A DNA stretch of 64,000 bases from Psococerastis gibbosa (Eukaryota > Arthropoda > Insecta > Psocodea > Psocidae): positions 23,707,419 through 23,771,418 of the forward strand of contig OZ020486.1 in assembly GCA_963971405.1 (NCBI GenBank), given 5' to 3'. Positions within the stretch are counted from its first letter, which is position 1, and each line of letters begins with the position of its first letter. Shown piece after piece: positions 24,484-35,200 of this stretch. The translations under genes were made by a program, and so were the position numbers. The notes under the pieces are model-generated. The model did no database searches. It was given only the letters and a program-made list of their open reading frames with translations, and was not told the origin of the DNA.

Positions 24484-25680
24484 TTTTTATAACCCAGGTA
24501 AACATAAGCTAAATATAGACACCCGTAGTATTTAAAAACCTTAAAATAAATTAATATAAATTTTTTTTTATCAGCTATATTTACATCGATGAACACGCTT
24601 GAGCTAATGCATAATGTTTAGTACACTACATTGAGTAAACATAAGCTAAATATAGACACCCATAGTATTTAAAGACCGTAAAATAAATTAATATAAGTTT
24701 TTTCTTAATTATTTATTATCAGCTAAATTTACATCGATGACCACGCTTGAGCTAATGCATAATGTTAAGTACACTACAATAAGTAAACATAAGCTAAATA
24801 TAGACACCCATAGTATTTAAAGACCGTAAAATAAATTAATATAAGTTTTTTTCTTAATTATTTATTATCAGATAAATTTACATCGGTGAACACGATTGTG
24901 CTAATTAATAATGTTAAGTACACTACATTAAGTAAACATAAGCTAAATATAGACACCCATAGTATTTGAAGACCGTTAAATAAATTAATATAAGTTTTTT
25001 TCTTATTAATTTTTATCAGCAATATTTACATCGATGAACACGCTTGAGCTAATGCATAATGTTTAGTACACTACATTGAGTAAACATAAGCTAAATATAG
25101 ACACCCATAGTATTTAAAGACCGTAAAATAGCACCGCCAGAGAGAGCGCCTAGTGCAGAAAGCCCCGCAAATATTGGGATAAGTGGTAATATACCACCTG
25201 GTCGTTTTTAATATTGATTACTGCTTTAGTGTTATATATTTTTTGGGGTAAAGGGATGTAACTACTACCACTGCATGGATTATATTCAGCAATAAAAATA
25301 ACAAAACGTTTTAAAGATTTCAACACCCACCCGCTTCCCATTGCTTGAAATTTATCTATTTTTATTAAAATTTGTTCAATCATTTGTTGATATGTTATCG
25401 TGGAGTCATCATTGAGGAGAAGTTGTTCGTTTTTAGCACGAAACCATGCTTCAGTATAGTTTTTAAATAAGTTAATATAAGTTTTTTTCTTATTAATTTT
25501 TTTTTTTATCAGCTACATTTACATCGATGAACACGCTTGAGCTAATGCATAATGTTTAGTACACTACATTGAGTAAAGATAAGCTAAATATAGACACCCA
25601 TAGTATTTAAAAACCTTAAAATAAATTAATATAAGTTTTTTCTTAATAATTTTTTTATCAGCTACATTTACATCGACGAA
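24484..25680 (+). repeat. ~148 bp tandem repeat array
   Basis: Five consecutive units start with GTAAACATAAGCTAAATATA (about 24488, 24636, 24781, 24931, 25079), with spacing of 145-150 bp. A further unit follows near 25575. Each carries ACATCGATGAACACGCTTGA and GCTAATGCATAATGTTAAGT. The array is interrupted at about 25127-25460 by a reversed polymerase-gene fragment, and it lies just inside the left terminal repeat. Confidence 0.88.
25127..25460 (-). pseudogene. reversed fragment of the polymerase gene joined to a Gly-rich hydrophobic peptide segment
   Basis: Minus-strand sequence from about 25460 to 25205 corresponds to 33050-33320 of the intact polymerase gene (its residues ~256-345), with QAMGSGWVLKSLKRF visible. 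At about 25205 the match stops. The next ~75 bases, in a different frame, read GGILPLIPIFAGLSALGAL then SGGA, a hydrophobic Gly/Ala-rich stretch unlike the polymerase. The whole piece is embedded in the 148 bp tandem array. It is a rearranged fragment, not a gene. Confidence 0.75.
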
Positions 25681-25814
25681 CACGCTTGAGCTAATGGGAG
25701 ACAGGGATAGATAGACCAGTGAGGGTGAGCGCCATTGAATAATGCACATATTAATTACCTAATTTGAAACAGTGGACTACCCACGAATGATAGACGGTAA
25801 GGGTGGGACTCGGC

Positions 25815-26240
25815 GTTGCACTCAGTATCTTAAAAGAAATGTATTAATCCCACAATAGGTGTTCAATATACCCACCAGCCATGTTTATAAAAATGAATTT
25901 TCAATAATCCCAACTAAGTCTCAGTTTCTCACAATGGGTGTGCAATATACCAGGCAGTCGTGTTTTCTATGTTAGATTTAGTTACATTGGGCTAGGACAG
26001 GTTAAGTTATAATATTAGACTAGGTTAAATTTTTATATCAAGTTAGGGTAGGTTACATTGGATTAGGATAGGCCAGATTAGGTTACATTGGGTTAGGTTA
26101 GCTGTTTACCTAGATTAAATTCATCATTTTTTTTAACAAAAATATTTTTATATCAAATAAATATGATGTTAAGTTAGGTTACATTGAATTAGGATAGGTT
26201 AGATTAGGTTACATTGGGTAAGGATAGGTTGAGTTAGCCA
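25815..26240 (+). repeat. TTAGGTTACATTGG-type minisatellite block, copy 1
   Basis: Starts with CTCAGTATCTTAAAAGAAAT and CCCACAATAGGTGTTCAATA, then passes into degenerate units of GATTAGGTTACATTGGRTTAGGATAGG. The same block recurs, longer, at 30236-30978 and 36700-37279, and inverted at 37281-37577. Confidence 0.85.
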
Positions 26241-26406
26241 CAAACAAGCCATTAATAAATCTACCCCTCGCTGACAGTCCATTGTAAGCTAAAGTGATTT
26301 TTGTTTTCGTAAATCTATCCAACACTTAGGTTGAAGCATGGTCATTATCGCATTATAGATATGTCTTAGGTTTAAAAGTTTGTTTTAAGTGATTGTATGT
26401 AAAGAC

Positions 26407-26940
26407 ATTGTTTATGAGGGAAGATTTTACTGATCATAATAATAATTGCACAATTATGAGCGGAGGAGCACTATCTAACGAGGGGAACTTTGTATGCAAA
26501 ACATCTATAGCTCTAGATGGTGTTGTAAAATAATACAATTATAAAAACATAACCATACGTCATGATCCCGTTGTATATTTACATAATATGGAAGGTGAGG
26601 TTGATTCAATTACAACTGAAAACATAAAACTTTTTAAAGTGATTAAATGGTATAAAGGACAAGTCCCGTGCTGGGCAATTAATAAATCTATCCAACGCAC
26701 AGGTTTAAGGGAAGTATTGATTTAGTAAACAGATAACCGTGTGCAGATTCAAACCTGTTGAGAATCACCAGGTGCACTCAGTACACCCATCACACCAGGG
26801 GGTCCATTGTAAGCTAAGTGATTTTTGTTTTTGCATCAGTTGCACCCGGCAATGATAAAAACTATACTGAAGCATGGTTTCGTGCTAAAAACGAACAACT
26901 TCTCCTCACTGATGACTCCACAATAAAATATCAACAAATA
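26407..26940 (+). pseudogene. scrambled polymerase gene copy, part 1
   Basis: Two pieces of a second polymerase copy. The first, 26407-26653, matches 32765-33012 of the intact gene but contains an in-frame stop (AAATAATAC where the intact gene has AAACAATAC) and indels. The second, 26848-26940, matches 33045-33137. Between them lies ~190 bp of the repeat found upstream of the intact gene (31492-32070). The left junction joins the polymerase 3' flank (GATTGTATGTAAAGACATTG) to an internal codon. This is a mosaic produced by rearrangement, with no coding potential. Confidence 0.85.
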
Positions 26941-27220
26941 AACAAACAACATTTACAATATTAAAAATGGTAGGGGAGGGGGGCCCTTTAAAAGCAAAAG
27001 TGAACATTACAATTGCAAATACAAGTAAAGAAAAAATGTACGAATTAAGTAAAAAAAAATTTTTTTAAACGTTAATAGAAAAACAATTGTGCAGGCAGAT
27101 AACTGAAGTTATGTAGGCTAATAATAAAATATTGGTTGACAATCGACACTGAGAGAACATCCACTTTACAGTATGTATCCCAATTTTCATTAAGTCTAGT
27201 TGCTAAGTAGGGACGTGATG

Positions 27221-27952
27221 TTATTGGGGTTGGAAGAAATTAGGTATTTTATGTGTCTTGAAACTTGTTATGCTGACGGAGTCCTTTATGTTATCCGGTA
27301 GGGAATTGTACAATGGAATAGACTTATACATAATATGCGAATGCATAAAGTGTTCCGTATTCGGTTTCAAAGTTTTTAGGTTGCGTCCGGTACCAAGTCT
27401 GGTAATAATGTTATGATGGACGAAATCACCTTGCCCAAGAATGGTTTTTGCCCTTTTTAAATTGAAAAAGTAGAAGTTGTTTTGCACATAGCAATGGCAA
27501 TGGGAGGGCATTGAATTCCTGAAAAAGAAGATTTGAAGGGTAGCGGCGAGGCTTCCCTATAGCTACCCTGATGGCTATTCTTACATCAGTTTCTAGGGAG
27601 CATATATGGGAAGAGTGAGCACCACCCCAGGCTAATATGTTATATTGGAAAATTGATTGGACTAAAGCATGATAAACTTACCTTACAGAGTGTCAACGTT
27701 AAGTGTACACCTTAGCATCCTTAATTTGTTATAGGTTCTTCTAATTCGTTTTGATGTTAGGAGGATTTGTTCATACCACTTGAGATGATTATCAATGGTA
27801 ACGCCTAAATATTTAATAGTATTTGCTTTTGCGATTATCTGACATGTGCATGGATTAAGGTTGCAATTATTATGGAGTATTAAACTGAGATAGAATAGAA
27901 TAGAAGAATAGAATAATGTATTTCGTTCCTTCAATAATACATATACATGCAC
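27221..27952 (-). pseudogene. non-LTR retrotransposon reverse-transcriptase C-terminal fragment
   Basis: The minus strand encodes, in two frames, NTIKYLGVTIDNHLKW followed by SKRIRRTYNKLRMLR (27683-27952), and then further along MYKSIPLYNSLPDNIKDS and ITSFKTHKIP (27221-27511). The YLGVxID...W motif and the PLYNSLP...ITSFK ending are standard for the C-terminal part of jockey/CR1-type LINE polymerases. A frameshift or lost segment separates the parts. It is inserted in the degenerate polymerase copy of the compound element, so it arrived after that copy began to decay or helped break it. Confidence 0.8.
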
Positions 27953-28204
27953 ACCAATATAATGAGGTAGGGGTGGCCCAAAGGATTTCTCCCGTGCTGG
28001 GGACCCCTTAATACTATAATAACTAAGCTAAAACTTTATCGATAATAATTAATTTTATGTAGACTCTAAGTAACATCACTAAGTAAGGAAATAAGTAAGA
28101 TCATATACTAAGATGGTTTATCACTCTGTTGAATCCGGGGTTGTTATGCTAACGCACTATTGCTGGAAGATTTCTTAGTTGATTTTGGGACAGATGAAAG
28201 CTAA

Positions 28205-28368
28205 TTTTACTAATGAATTTTTTTTTTTTTTTTATGTAGATTTTTTTTTATGAACTCAGGAAGGCTGTTATATAATGGAACTGATAGGTAAATGTGAGAA
28301 TGTGTGAAAAGGGTAGTGTTATGATTGGGGATCTGAAGATTGCGACCAACACCAAGTCCAGTATAGCT
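28205..28368 (-). pseudogene. second short LINE fragment
   Basis: The reverse complement resembles the 27290-27410 region of the neighbouring LINE (a PLYNSLP-type segment preceded by RLGVGRNL-like residues), diverged and flanked on the left by a T-rich run. It ends exactly where polymerase sequence resumes at about 28370. Confidence 0.6.
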
Positions 28369-28369
28369 A

Positions 28370-29285
28370 AAACTATGGAAGAATATATAGCCTTCAGTAT
28401 TGGAGAGTTATGCTTTTAAGACACTTACCAATTTATGGCCTCCTCATTAGATTCAGTAGTTAAAAATCTTGTTGATGCGGATAAAAATAAATTTAAAATT
28501 ATGAAAACATGTTTTGTGGATGAAAAATTAGACTTGATGTTGAGGAAGGGTGTCTTCCCCTATGAATATATAACGCACGAGTCACAATTTAATGAGGAAC
28601 ACTTACCTACAATCATTGCATTTTTAGTCAATTAACTCAAGAGTGGATTTCACAAGAAAAATATGAACATGCTCAAAAGGTGTGGAATGCTTTTGATATA
28701 AAGAATTTAGAAGAATACCAAGACTTGAATGTATTAAACAACACCCTTCTCTTTTGCGATGTTTTTGAAGCCTTTAGAGCCTAATGTTTTGAAAACGATA
28801 ACCTCGAAATTTGTCACATGTACACTGCACCAGGGCTAGCTCTTCAGAGCTGTCTGAAAATATTAGTGGGTTTCGCTGGATGGAGGAGGAAGAAATCAAA
28901 AAATTTTAATGTAATGCTCGCACCTAATGAGGACGATGGTGGGTTCATATTACATGTGGACTTGGAATATCCACAAAAATTACATGATTTACATAATGAA
29001 TACCCACTAGCAGCTGAACATTGTGTTGTAACTTCAGACATGATTTCTCCATATTGCAAGGAATTTCTCGCTGAAAATAATATATCTTTAACATCCACCA
29101 TCTCAATGCTTATTCCCAACTTAAACGATAAACACAACTATATAATACATTATCGAAATTTGAAGCAATGTTTAGAATTGGCATTACAATTAAAAATGTA
29201 TACATAAAATTTTAGCTTTTAAGCAAAGCGCTTGGATGCGACCCTTTATCGATTTTAATTAGCTTGTAATGATTTCGAGAACAAA
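28370..29285 (+). pseudogene. scrambled polymerase gene copy, part 2
   Basis: Aligns with 34320-35466 of the intact gene at roughly 93-95% by eye. It has an internal deletion at about 28860 that removes 34820-35032, so polymerase motif A and its surroundings are lost. There are also premature stops (for example CCTAATG at 28779 where the intact gene has CCTTATG). The last part ends just before motif B. The junction at 29285 passes into a capsid-like frame through a short shared word, GTATGGTGATAAA. Confidence 0.88.
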
Positions 29286-29288
29286 AGT

Positions 29289-29794
29289 ATGGTGATAAAT
29301 GATGAAATTCGCATACCAATCCATCAACAAGATATACTTATTACTCTACCATGTGAAAGCCGACTGCATATTGAAGGTGTGCTGGAAAAAGGTGTGACAA
29401 CAATTGCTTATCAAGGTGAAGACTGGCTTAGCGCTAATGCTATGGCACACTTATTCTCCGAAATATGCTATGAACTCAATGGAATAACTGTTGATCATGT
29501 GCGAAACCCTGTGCGAATGATTTCTTCAAGTGAAAAACCACGGTTTGCTATTATTGGCTTCCAAGCAGCACGAGCAGATGATATTTGAAAGACGCTACTG
29601 CCTTCGATCAATGTGCTGTACGACAAATGCAACTATTCCTCGGCTCAGAATGCTATCCATACCATCCGCTACAGGCGAACTTCAACAAAAAGGTTGTTGC
29701 TGAATTGTATGAACATTTTCTCAATTTCCGGAAACAATACTACATGCAGGATGAAGCATCCCCGAACGTTTCCCGGGTCATTATCGCATTATAG
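29289..29794 (+). pseudogene. truncated capsid-like (putative jelly-roll) protein gene
   Basis: Two adjoining frames, 29289-29588 and 29585-29794, carry conserved-looking segments: EIRIPIHQQDILITLP, then AMAHLFSEICYELNGITVD, then KPRFAIIGFQAARADD, and in the second frame QLFLGSECYPYHPLQANF. I recognise this order as that of a protein encoded next to family-B polymerases in arthropod Polinton/adinto-like elements, probably the major capsid protein; that identification is from memory and not searched. The protein is only ~165 residues, with a missing middle, a frame break at 29585 and a C-terminus replaced by polymerase 3' sequence (GGTCATTATCGCATTATAG). It is dead. Confidence 0.5.
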
Positions 29795-30978
29795 ATATGT
29801 CTTAGGTTTAAAAGTTTGTTTTAAGTGATTGTATGTAAAGACATTGATTTCTTTTAAAATATGTGTATTATAAAATTTGTATATCATAAAATGGTTTACA
29901 TTCGTTTAGCTCATGGTCATTATTGTATTATAGATAAGTCTTAGGCTTAAAAGCTTGTTTTAAGTGATTGTATGAAAAGACATTGATTTCTTTTAAAATA
30001 TGTGTATTATAAAATTTGTATATCATAAAATGGTTTACATTCATTTACAATAGTTGATGTACAATACCAGTTAAAGGTACATATTCATATAAGCAGTCGC
30101 TGATGAGTAGACAGTCCCTTTATTTGCCATGCAGACAACCCTTTATATATTGGAGTGCATAAGGTCGGTGGCCATTTCAGTCCCCCTCGCATTAAGATTA
30201 TGACACATCGCTATTAATTCAGGTACGCCGATATAATAAGTGCACTCAGCATCTTAAAAGAAATGTATTAATCCCACAATAGGTGTTCAATATACCCACC
30301 AGCCGTGTTTATAAAAATGAATTTTCAATAATCCCAACTAAGTCTCAGTTTCTCACAATAGGTGTGCAATATACCAGGCAGTCGTGTTTTCTATGTTAGA
30401 TTTAGTTACATTGGGCTAGGACAGGTTAAGTTATAATATTAGGCTAGGTTAAATTTTTATATCAAGTTAGGGTAGGTTACATTGGATTAGGATAGGCCAG
30501 ATTAGGTTACATTGGGTTAGGTTAGCTGTTTACCTAGATTAAATTCATCATTTTTTTTTAACAAAAATATTTTTTATATCAAATAAATATGATGTTAAGT
30601 TAGGTTACATTGAATTAGGATAGGTTAGATTAGGTTACATTGGATTAGGATAGGCCAGATTAGGTTACATTGGGTTAGGTTAGCTGTTTACCTAGATTAA
30701 ATTCATCATTTTTTTTTAACAAAAATATTTTTAGATCAAATAAATATGATGTTAAGTTAGGTTACATTGAATTAGGATAGGTTAGATTAGGTTACATTGG
30801 ATTAGGATAGGCCAGATTAGGTTACATTGGGTTAGGTTAGCTGTTTACCTAGATTAAATTCATCATTTTTTTTTAACAAAAATATTTTTATATCAAATAA
30901 ATATGATGTTAAGTTAGGTTACATTGAATTAGGATAGGTTAGATTAGGTTACATTGGGTTAGGATAGGTTAAGTTAGC
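29776..30978 (+). repeat. ~1.2 kb direct repeat (polymerase 3' end/flank plus minisatellite block), copy 2
   Basis: From GGTCATTATCGCATTATAGA through two ~110 bp tandem units (AAAGACATTGATTTCTTTTA), CAGTCCCTTTATTTGCCATG and the TTAGGTTACATTGG minisatellite. It is almost identical to 36237-37279, with differences such as one G/A at the AAAATTTRTATATC site and one extra minisatellite repeat. The pair brackets a 5.3 kb unit holding the intact polymerase gene. Confidence 0.9.
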
Positions 30979-31220
30979 GGCTAACTCAACTCAAAGTTAA
31001 ATACCTAATATTGAAAATAGTGCAAATCGAAAAAACAGAATATGGACCAGCTGTAAAAGTCATATTGCGAGGATTGGAAAAAGAAGTCGTGGAATGTTTT
31101 GTGCCTCAACAATATCTGCCAGCCTTTCAACAAAGTGAAGTTACTCCAGGAGCTGAGATGTATCTTATCGTTTCAAGCCATCGGGGAAAAAATAGTGTCA
31201 ACCTACAGATCATAGAATGA
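30978..31220 (+). pseudogene. small beta-rich protein fragment, possible ssDNA-binding-like
   Basis: An open frame runs from a stop at 30975-30977 to TGA at 31218-31220, without an ATG at its start. The conserved-looking part is KIVQIEKTEYGPAVKVIL, then VECFVPQQYLPAF, ending AEMYLIVSSHRGKNSVNLQI. Alternating hydrophobic residues predict a small beta barrel. Similar short proteins accompany the polymerase and capsid genes in arthropod elements of this kind, as I recall, and an OB-fold single-strand-binding role would make sense, but this is inference. The N-terminus is fused to the end of the minisatellite block, so the gene looks 5'-truncated. Confidence 0.45.
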
Positions 31221-31491
31221 ATATTTCATGATGTATTATTATTGTAAACTACAGAAATAATGTAAATATATGAATAATTTCTATATATATTTTTGTTCTT
31301 GTTTTATTAATTTCATAACTAGTTTTAAGCTTACAGTTAGATGATGATGAGTATTAAAAACTAATGTTTGAAAGAAACAAGCTATTGCTTCAGTCATAAT
31401 CGAGTACTTGAACGGTGAAGGGTTATTATAATCATAGACTATGAAATGATGTAAATCAAATAATTAAACGAGTACATTAGCTAATTTTAAT

Positions 31492-32070
31492 AAATCTATC
31501 CGAAGCATAGGTTTATGGGAAGTATTGATTTGGTAAATAGTTAACCGTGTGCAGGTTCAAACCTGTTGTGAATCACCAGGTGCATATAACTCTGTACAGC
31601 CGTCTAATGGTTCAGACAAACAACACATTAATAAATCTACCCCTCGCGGACAGTCCATTGTAAGCTAATGTGATTTTTGTTTTCGTAAATCTATCCAACA
31701 CTTAGGTTGAAGGGAAGTATTGATTTGGTAAACAGAGTGCAGGTTCAAACCTGTTGTGAATCACCAGGTGCATATAACTCTGTACAGCCGTCTAATGGTT
31801 CAAACAAACAAGCCATTAATAAATCTACCCCTCGCTGACAGTCCATTGTAAGCTAAAGTGATTTTTGTTTTCGTAAATCTATCCAACACTTAGGTTGAAG
31901 GGAAGTATTGATTTGGTAAACAAATAACAGGGTGCAGGTTCAAACCTGTTGTGAATCACCAGGTGCATATAACTCTGTACAGCCGTCTTATGGCTCAAAC
32001 AAACAAGCCATTGATAAGTCTACCCCTCGCTGACAGTCCATTGTAAGCTAAAGTGATTTTTGTTTTTGCA
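31492..32070 (+). repeat. ~190 bp tandem repeat, three units, upstream of the polymerase gene
   Basis: Units start with AAATCTATCC at 31492, 31687 and 31875 (spacings of 195 and 188 bp). Each carries GGGAAGTATTGATTTGGTAA, CAGGTTCAAACCTG, TGAATCACCAGGTGCATATA and CAGTCCATTGTAAGCTAA. The CAGGTTCAAACCTG word resembles a tRNA T-arm/Pol III B box, but no full tRNA cloverleaf is visible. Partial units occur at 26253-26340 and 26660-26850. Confidence 0.88.
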
Positions 32071-32094
32071 TTAGTTGCAATCGATCGTTAGAAA

Positions 32095-32223
32095 ATGAAT
32101 GGTGTCTTAACAACATATTATCCGCTTCGTGATGGACAATCTATCCCTGTACCCTTACCATCTATCCTTAGTGGGTGGTCGTCGCTACAAAAGGCATCGC
32201 CTTGGGTTGAGGAGCTTAGTTGA
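32095..32223 (+). CDS. candidate 42-residue small ORF upstream of the polymerase
   Basis: ATG at 32095 to TGA at 32221-32223, starting MNGVLTTYYPLR, 60 bp before the polymerase ATG and on the same strand. It contains VPLPSILSGW. A diverged, stop-containing relative of this sequence is visible in reverse at about 25690-25810, which suggests the stretch was part of the ancestral element. Whether it is translated, is a leader ORF, or is only part of a promoter region cannot be told. I do not recognise a domain. Confidence 0.3.
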   Translation: MNGVLTTYYPLRDGQSIPVPLPSILSGWSSLQKASPWVEELS

Positions 32224-32283
32224 AACCGAACCTTCATTCGCGTAGTACCACTTCATTGTAGTGAATTTGTGTAATCGTACAGC

Positions 32284-35200
32284 ATGGAATCGAAGAAAAG
32301 GAAACTGAACGCGAGGGAATATGTGTGTAGAATATGTGCTGTGAGTTTCACACTAAATTGTCATTTGAAAAGGCATGCTATAAACAAACATGGAGTTAGT
32401 ATTATACCGTGCAAAAAATGTAAAGCTACATTCACATGCAGAGAGGACCTATCTCATCATATATTGCAGCGGCATACATCAGCTAATCGCGGGAAGGAAA
32501 CTGAACAAATCACCCCAAAACTGACATCTGCTGGGAATGGAGAGGACTGCAAGGCATGCGGGGGCAAAATCAACAACTCCAGTCCACTTACAGTTCTGTG
32601 TAAAGAATGTTCATCTATCTTTTCGTGTAAGTATGAGAATCCTGTATCTGTTAAAACCCTTGAGTGTAAATATATTTGTGAATTCTGTTCGGTCCCTTTT
32701 GCTCGGAAGTATAGTTTGAAAGTCCACATATTAAGCATACATATTATTAATTGTTTGAATTGCAAGAAATTGTTTATGAGGGAAGATTTTACTAATCATA
32801 AGAATAATTGCACAATTATGAGCGGGGGAGCACTATCCAACGAGGAGAACTTTTTATGCAAAACATCTATAGCTCTAGATGGTGTAGTAAAACAATACAA
32901 TTATAAAAACATAACCATACATGATCCCGTTGTATATTTAAATAATATGGAAGGTGAGGTTGATTCTATTACAACTGAAAACATTAAACTTTTTAATGCA
33001 ATTAAATGGTATGTAGCCTTACACATTAAATTTGAACGCGGACCCGACAATAATAAAAACTATACTGAAGCATGGTTTCATGCTAAAAACGAACAACTTT
33101 TCCTCACTGATGACTCCACAATAAAATATCAACAAATGATTGAACAAATTTTAGTAAAAATAGATAAATTTCAAGCAATGGGAAGCGGGTGGGTGTTGAA
33201 ATCTTTAAAACGTTTTGTTATTTTTATTGCTGAATATAATCCATGCAGTGGTAGTAGTTACATCCCTTTACCCAAAAAAATCTATAACACTAAAGCAGTA
33301 ATCAATATTAAAAATGACGATCTCAAATGTTTTATATGGTCAATTTTAACATACTTACATCCAGTAAGTCGGGATGCTCAGCGGGTTTATAATTATAAAA
33401 AGTATGAAAAAGAGTTAGATATGAGTGGTATAACTTACCCAGTATCTTTGCAAGTCATTTCAAAATTTGAAAAAAATAATAATATTGGAGTAAATGTGTT
33501 TGGTTATGATCACAGACTGTACCCATTATATTTATCACAAAGTCACCATTATAATAAGCAGGTGGATCTGCTTTACATAACGGAAGACGAAAATTCACAT
33601 TATTGTCTTATTAAAAATTTCAACAAACTTAATTTCTCAATCACTAAACATAAGGAACAAAAGTTTTATTGTCGTTGGTGCATACACGCCTTTAGTAGTG
33701 CTGAACGCTTACATGAACATAAGCCACTCTGCTCAAGACATGATCCTCAAAAAACCACATTTTCAATTAAGGAGAAAAGCACTATGAAATTTGATAAGGC
33801 ACAATATATGATCCCTGTAGCATATAGAATATATGCCGATTTCGAGAGCATTCTCAGTCCCGTTGAAGGGACTATTTGTAACACTGAAAAATTATCTGCA
33901 CATATACCATCAGGGTTTTGTTATGTTGTTGTAGATATCAATGGGAATAAGTTTAAAGAACCGGTAGTTTACAGGGGAGCCAATGCTGTTGATGTGTTTT
34001 TGAAATCGTTATTAAATGTTAAGGATGAAATTTTAAACATTTATAAAAATATTAAAGCAGTAATTATGACTGATAAGGATAGAGAAAATTTTAAAAACTC
34101 TGTCATTTGTAATGTTTGTCAAAAACCACTAGGAAATGATCGTGTAATAGACCACTGTCATATAACGGGAAAATATAGACAAGCATTACATAATGTTTGT
34201 AATATGAGCAATTTTCGAACTCCAAAACATATCCCCGTTTTTATGCATAACTTAAAACGTTATGATGGTCATCTTATCATGGAAGGGGTTGGGAAACTAA
34301 AAAATATGAAAATTACTTGTATAGCTAAAACTATGGAGGAATATATAGCCTTTAGTATTGGAGAGTTACGCTTTTTAGACACTTATCAATTTATGGCCTC
34401 CTCTTTAGATTCATTAGTTAAAAATCTTGTTGATGCGGATAAAAATAAATTTAAAATTATGAAAACATGTTTTGTGGGTGAAAAATTAGACTTGATGTTG
34501 AGGAAGGGTGTCTTCCCCTATGAATATATAACGCACGAATCAAAATTTAATGAGGAACACTTACCTCCAATTGATGCATTTTTTAGTCAATTAACTCAAG
34601 AGGGGATTTCACAAGAAAAATATGAACATGCTCAAAAGGTGTGGAATGCTTTTAGTATAAAGAATTTAGGAGAATACCAAGACTTGTATGTATTAACAGA
34701 CACCCTTCTCCTTTGCGATGTTTTTGAAGCCTTTAGAGCCTTATGTTTTGAAAACGATAACCTCGAAATTTGTCACATGTACACAGCACCAGGGCTAGCT
34801 CTTCAGAGCTGTCTGAAAATGACAGGAGTAGAACTTGAGCTATTGAGCGAACCTGATATGTATTTGTTTTGTGAGGCTGGGATTCGCGGGGGTATAAGTA
34901 TGATTTCAAAAAGATTTGCGGAAAGCAACAATAAATACTTAAAAAAATTTGACTCAAATAAGCCATCCAAATTTATAGTATATTGGGATTGCACTAACTT
35001 ATACGGACATGCGATGCGTCAATTTTTACCTATTAGTGGGTTTCGCTGGATGGAGGAGGAAGAAATCAAAAACTTGAATGTAATGCTCGCACCTGATGAG
35101 GGCGATGATGGGTTCATATTACAGGTGGACATGGAATATCCACAAAAATTACATGATTTACATAATGAATACCCACTAGCAGCTGAACATTGTGTTGTAA

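Noticed and set aside
31550-31575. tRNA gene suggested by CAGGTTCAAACCTG
   Set aside because: Only a T-arm-like palindrome is present; no acceptor stem, D arm or anticodon arm fits, and it recurs in tandem units.
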